Under the pieces are notes generated by a model, which searched no databases, was not told the origin of the DNA, and saw only the letters and a program-made list of their open reading frames with translations. Shown here one piece after another: positions 36,837-36,968 of a stretch of DNA of 36,968 nt; within the stretch, counting starts at the first letter, position 1, and every line of letters begins with the position of its first letter. The position numbers and the translations under genes were made by a program. The stretch comes from Streptomyces atriruber (GTDB taxonomy: Bacteria > Actinomycetota > Actinomycetes > Streptomycetales > Streptomycetaceae): NCBI RefSeq assembly GCF_001418325.1, contig NZ_LIPN01000257.1, positions 1 through 36,968 on the forward strand, in the 5' to 3' direction.

Positions 36837-36968
36837 ATGGCTGTTCGCTCCGGTTCAGGCGCCGATGGGTTGCCGGTCTGGGTGTTTTCCGTCATCGGTT
36901 TCGTGCTGGTGGTGGGGCTGTTCTTCGGGATACGGGGAGTCGCGTCGCACGACGGCGGGGCGCGTGGG
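36837..36968 (+). CDS. small membrane protein, N-terminal fragment
   Basis: This open frame from ATG 36837 runs off the window (44 codons seen): MAVRSGSGADGLPVWVFSVI followed by GFVLVVGLFFGIRG. It has one hydrophobic segment, probably a membrane helix with the N-terminus inside. A GGGGGT sequence precedes the ATG. No function can be assigned from this part. An overlapping ATG at 36808 in another frame is less likely because it lacks a hydrophobic or otherwise recognisable product. Confidence 0.55.
   Translation, partial: MAVRSGSGADGLPVWVFSVIGFVLVVGLFFGIRGVASHDGGARG

Noticed and set aside
36808..36968. Alternative start ATG 36808 (MGEGETGVPSWLFAP) for the last gene.
   Set aside because: That frame lacks the hydrophobic segment and gives a Cys/Arg/Ser-rich product, while the frame from 36837 has a clean membrane helix and a ribosome-binding site.

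Overview
The window is high-GC DNA with strong third-position GC bias. Its gene families point to an actinobacterium of Streptomyces type: F420/LLM oxidoreductase, an SCO0607-like lipoprotein, a valine-catabolic mmsA cluster, TTG/GTG starts and -10 elements of TAGGAA/TACGAT type. Genes sit on both strands in short operons. No tRNA, rRNA, CRISPR array, transposase or prophage gene is visible.

Layout. 1-2125: a minus-strand run of a methyltransferase, a FecCD-type metal-chelate permease and the start of its ATPase. 2224-3306: two decayed genes (a GlxA-like DJ-1/AraC regulator and an isochorismatase-like hydrolase); the first carries its nucleophile-elbow segment in inverted orientation. 3345-4565: a Cys-rich copper-storage-like protein, divergent from a DUF1275 membrane protein. 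4980-6614: a monocistronic protein of unknown function with its own promoter and bounded by two strong hairpins. 6702-11375: the valine/isobutyrate operon mmsA - acyl-CoA dehydrogenase - enoyl-CoA hydratase/hydrolase - mmsB, preceded by a cobalamin riboswitch with its own promoter. 11814-14347: a small lipoprotein, a cytochrome P450 behind a palindrome-rich region, and a double Clp-N/HTH protein with an apparently leaderless promoter inside a four-part TTGACGA/TCGTCAA array. 14568-17107: an operon of a small protein, a polyprenyl diphosphate synthase and a heme-type MpaB/Lcp-like oxygenase, suggesting synthesis and oxidation of a polyprenoid. 17124-18981: a LysE exporter and an orphan PstS lipoprotein.

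19133-26199 is the most unusual part. It is a two-gene operon encoding an LCAT/PGAP1-like lipase with a complete Ser-Asp-His triad, translationally coupled to an approximately 1870-residue protein. That protein has a transglutaminase-like N-terminal domain, a repeat-bearing linker, a STAND-type NTPase, 16 near-identical 46-residue TPR-like repeats and a helical tail. This architecture resembles predicted NTP-dependent conflict (immunity) systems, with the lipase as the likely effector.

26581-29403: a Tat-exported molybdenum hydroxylase (IorB-like) and its 2Fe-2S subunit. 29437-34131: an SDR, an ACAD11-like acyl-CoA dehydrogenase and a HAD-like protein, divergent from an epoxide-hydrolase-like enzyme and a TetR regulator, with a duplicated 25-bp operator-like element between them. 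In animals these enzyme domains occur as fusions (ACAD10, soluble epoxide hydrolase). 34179-36968: a LysR regulator, an LLM flavin oxidoreductase, a GNAT acetyltransferase and the start of a small membrane protein.
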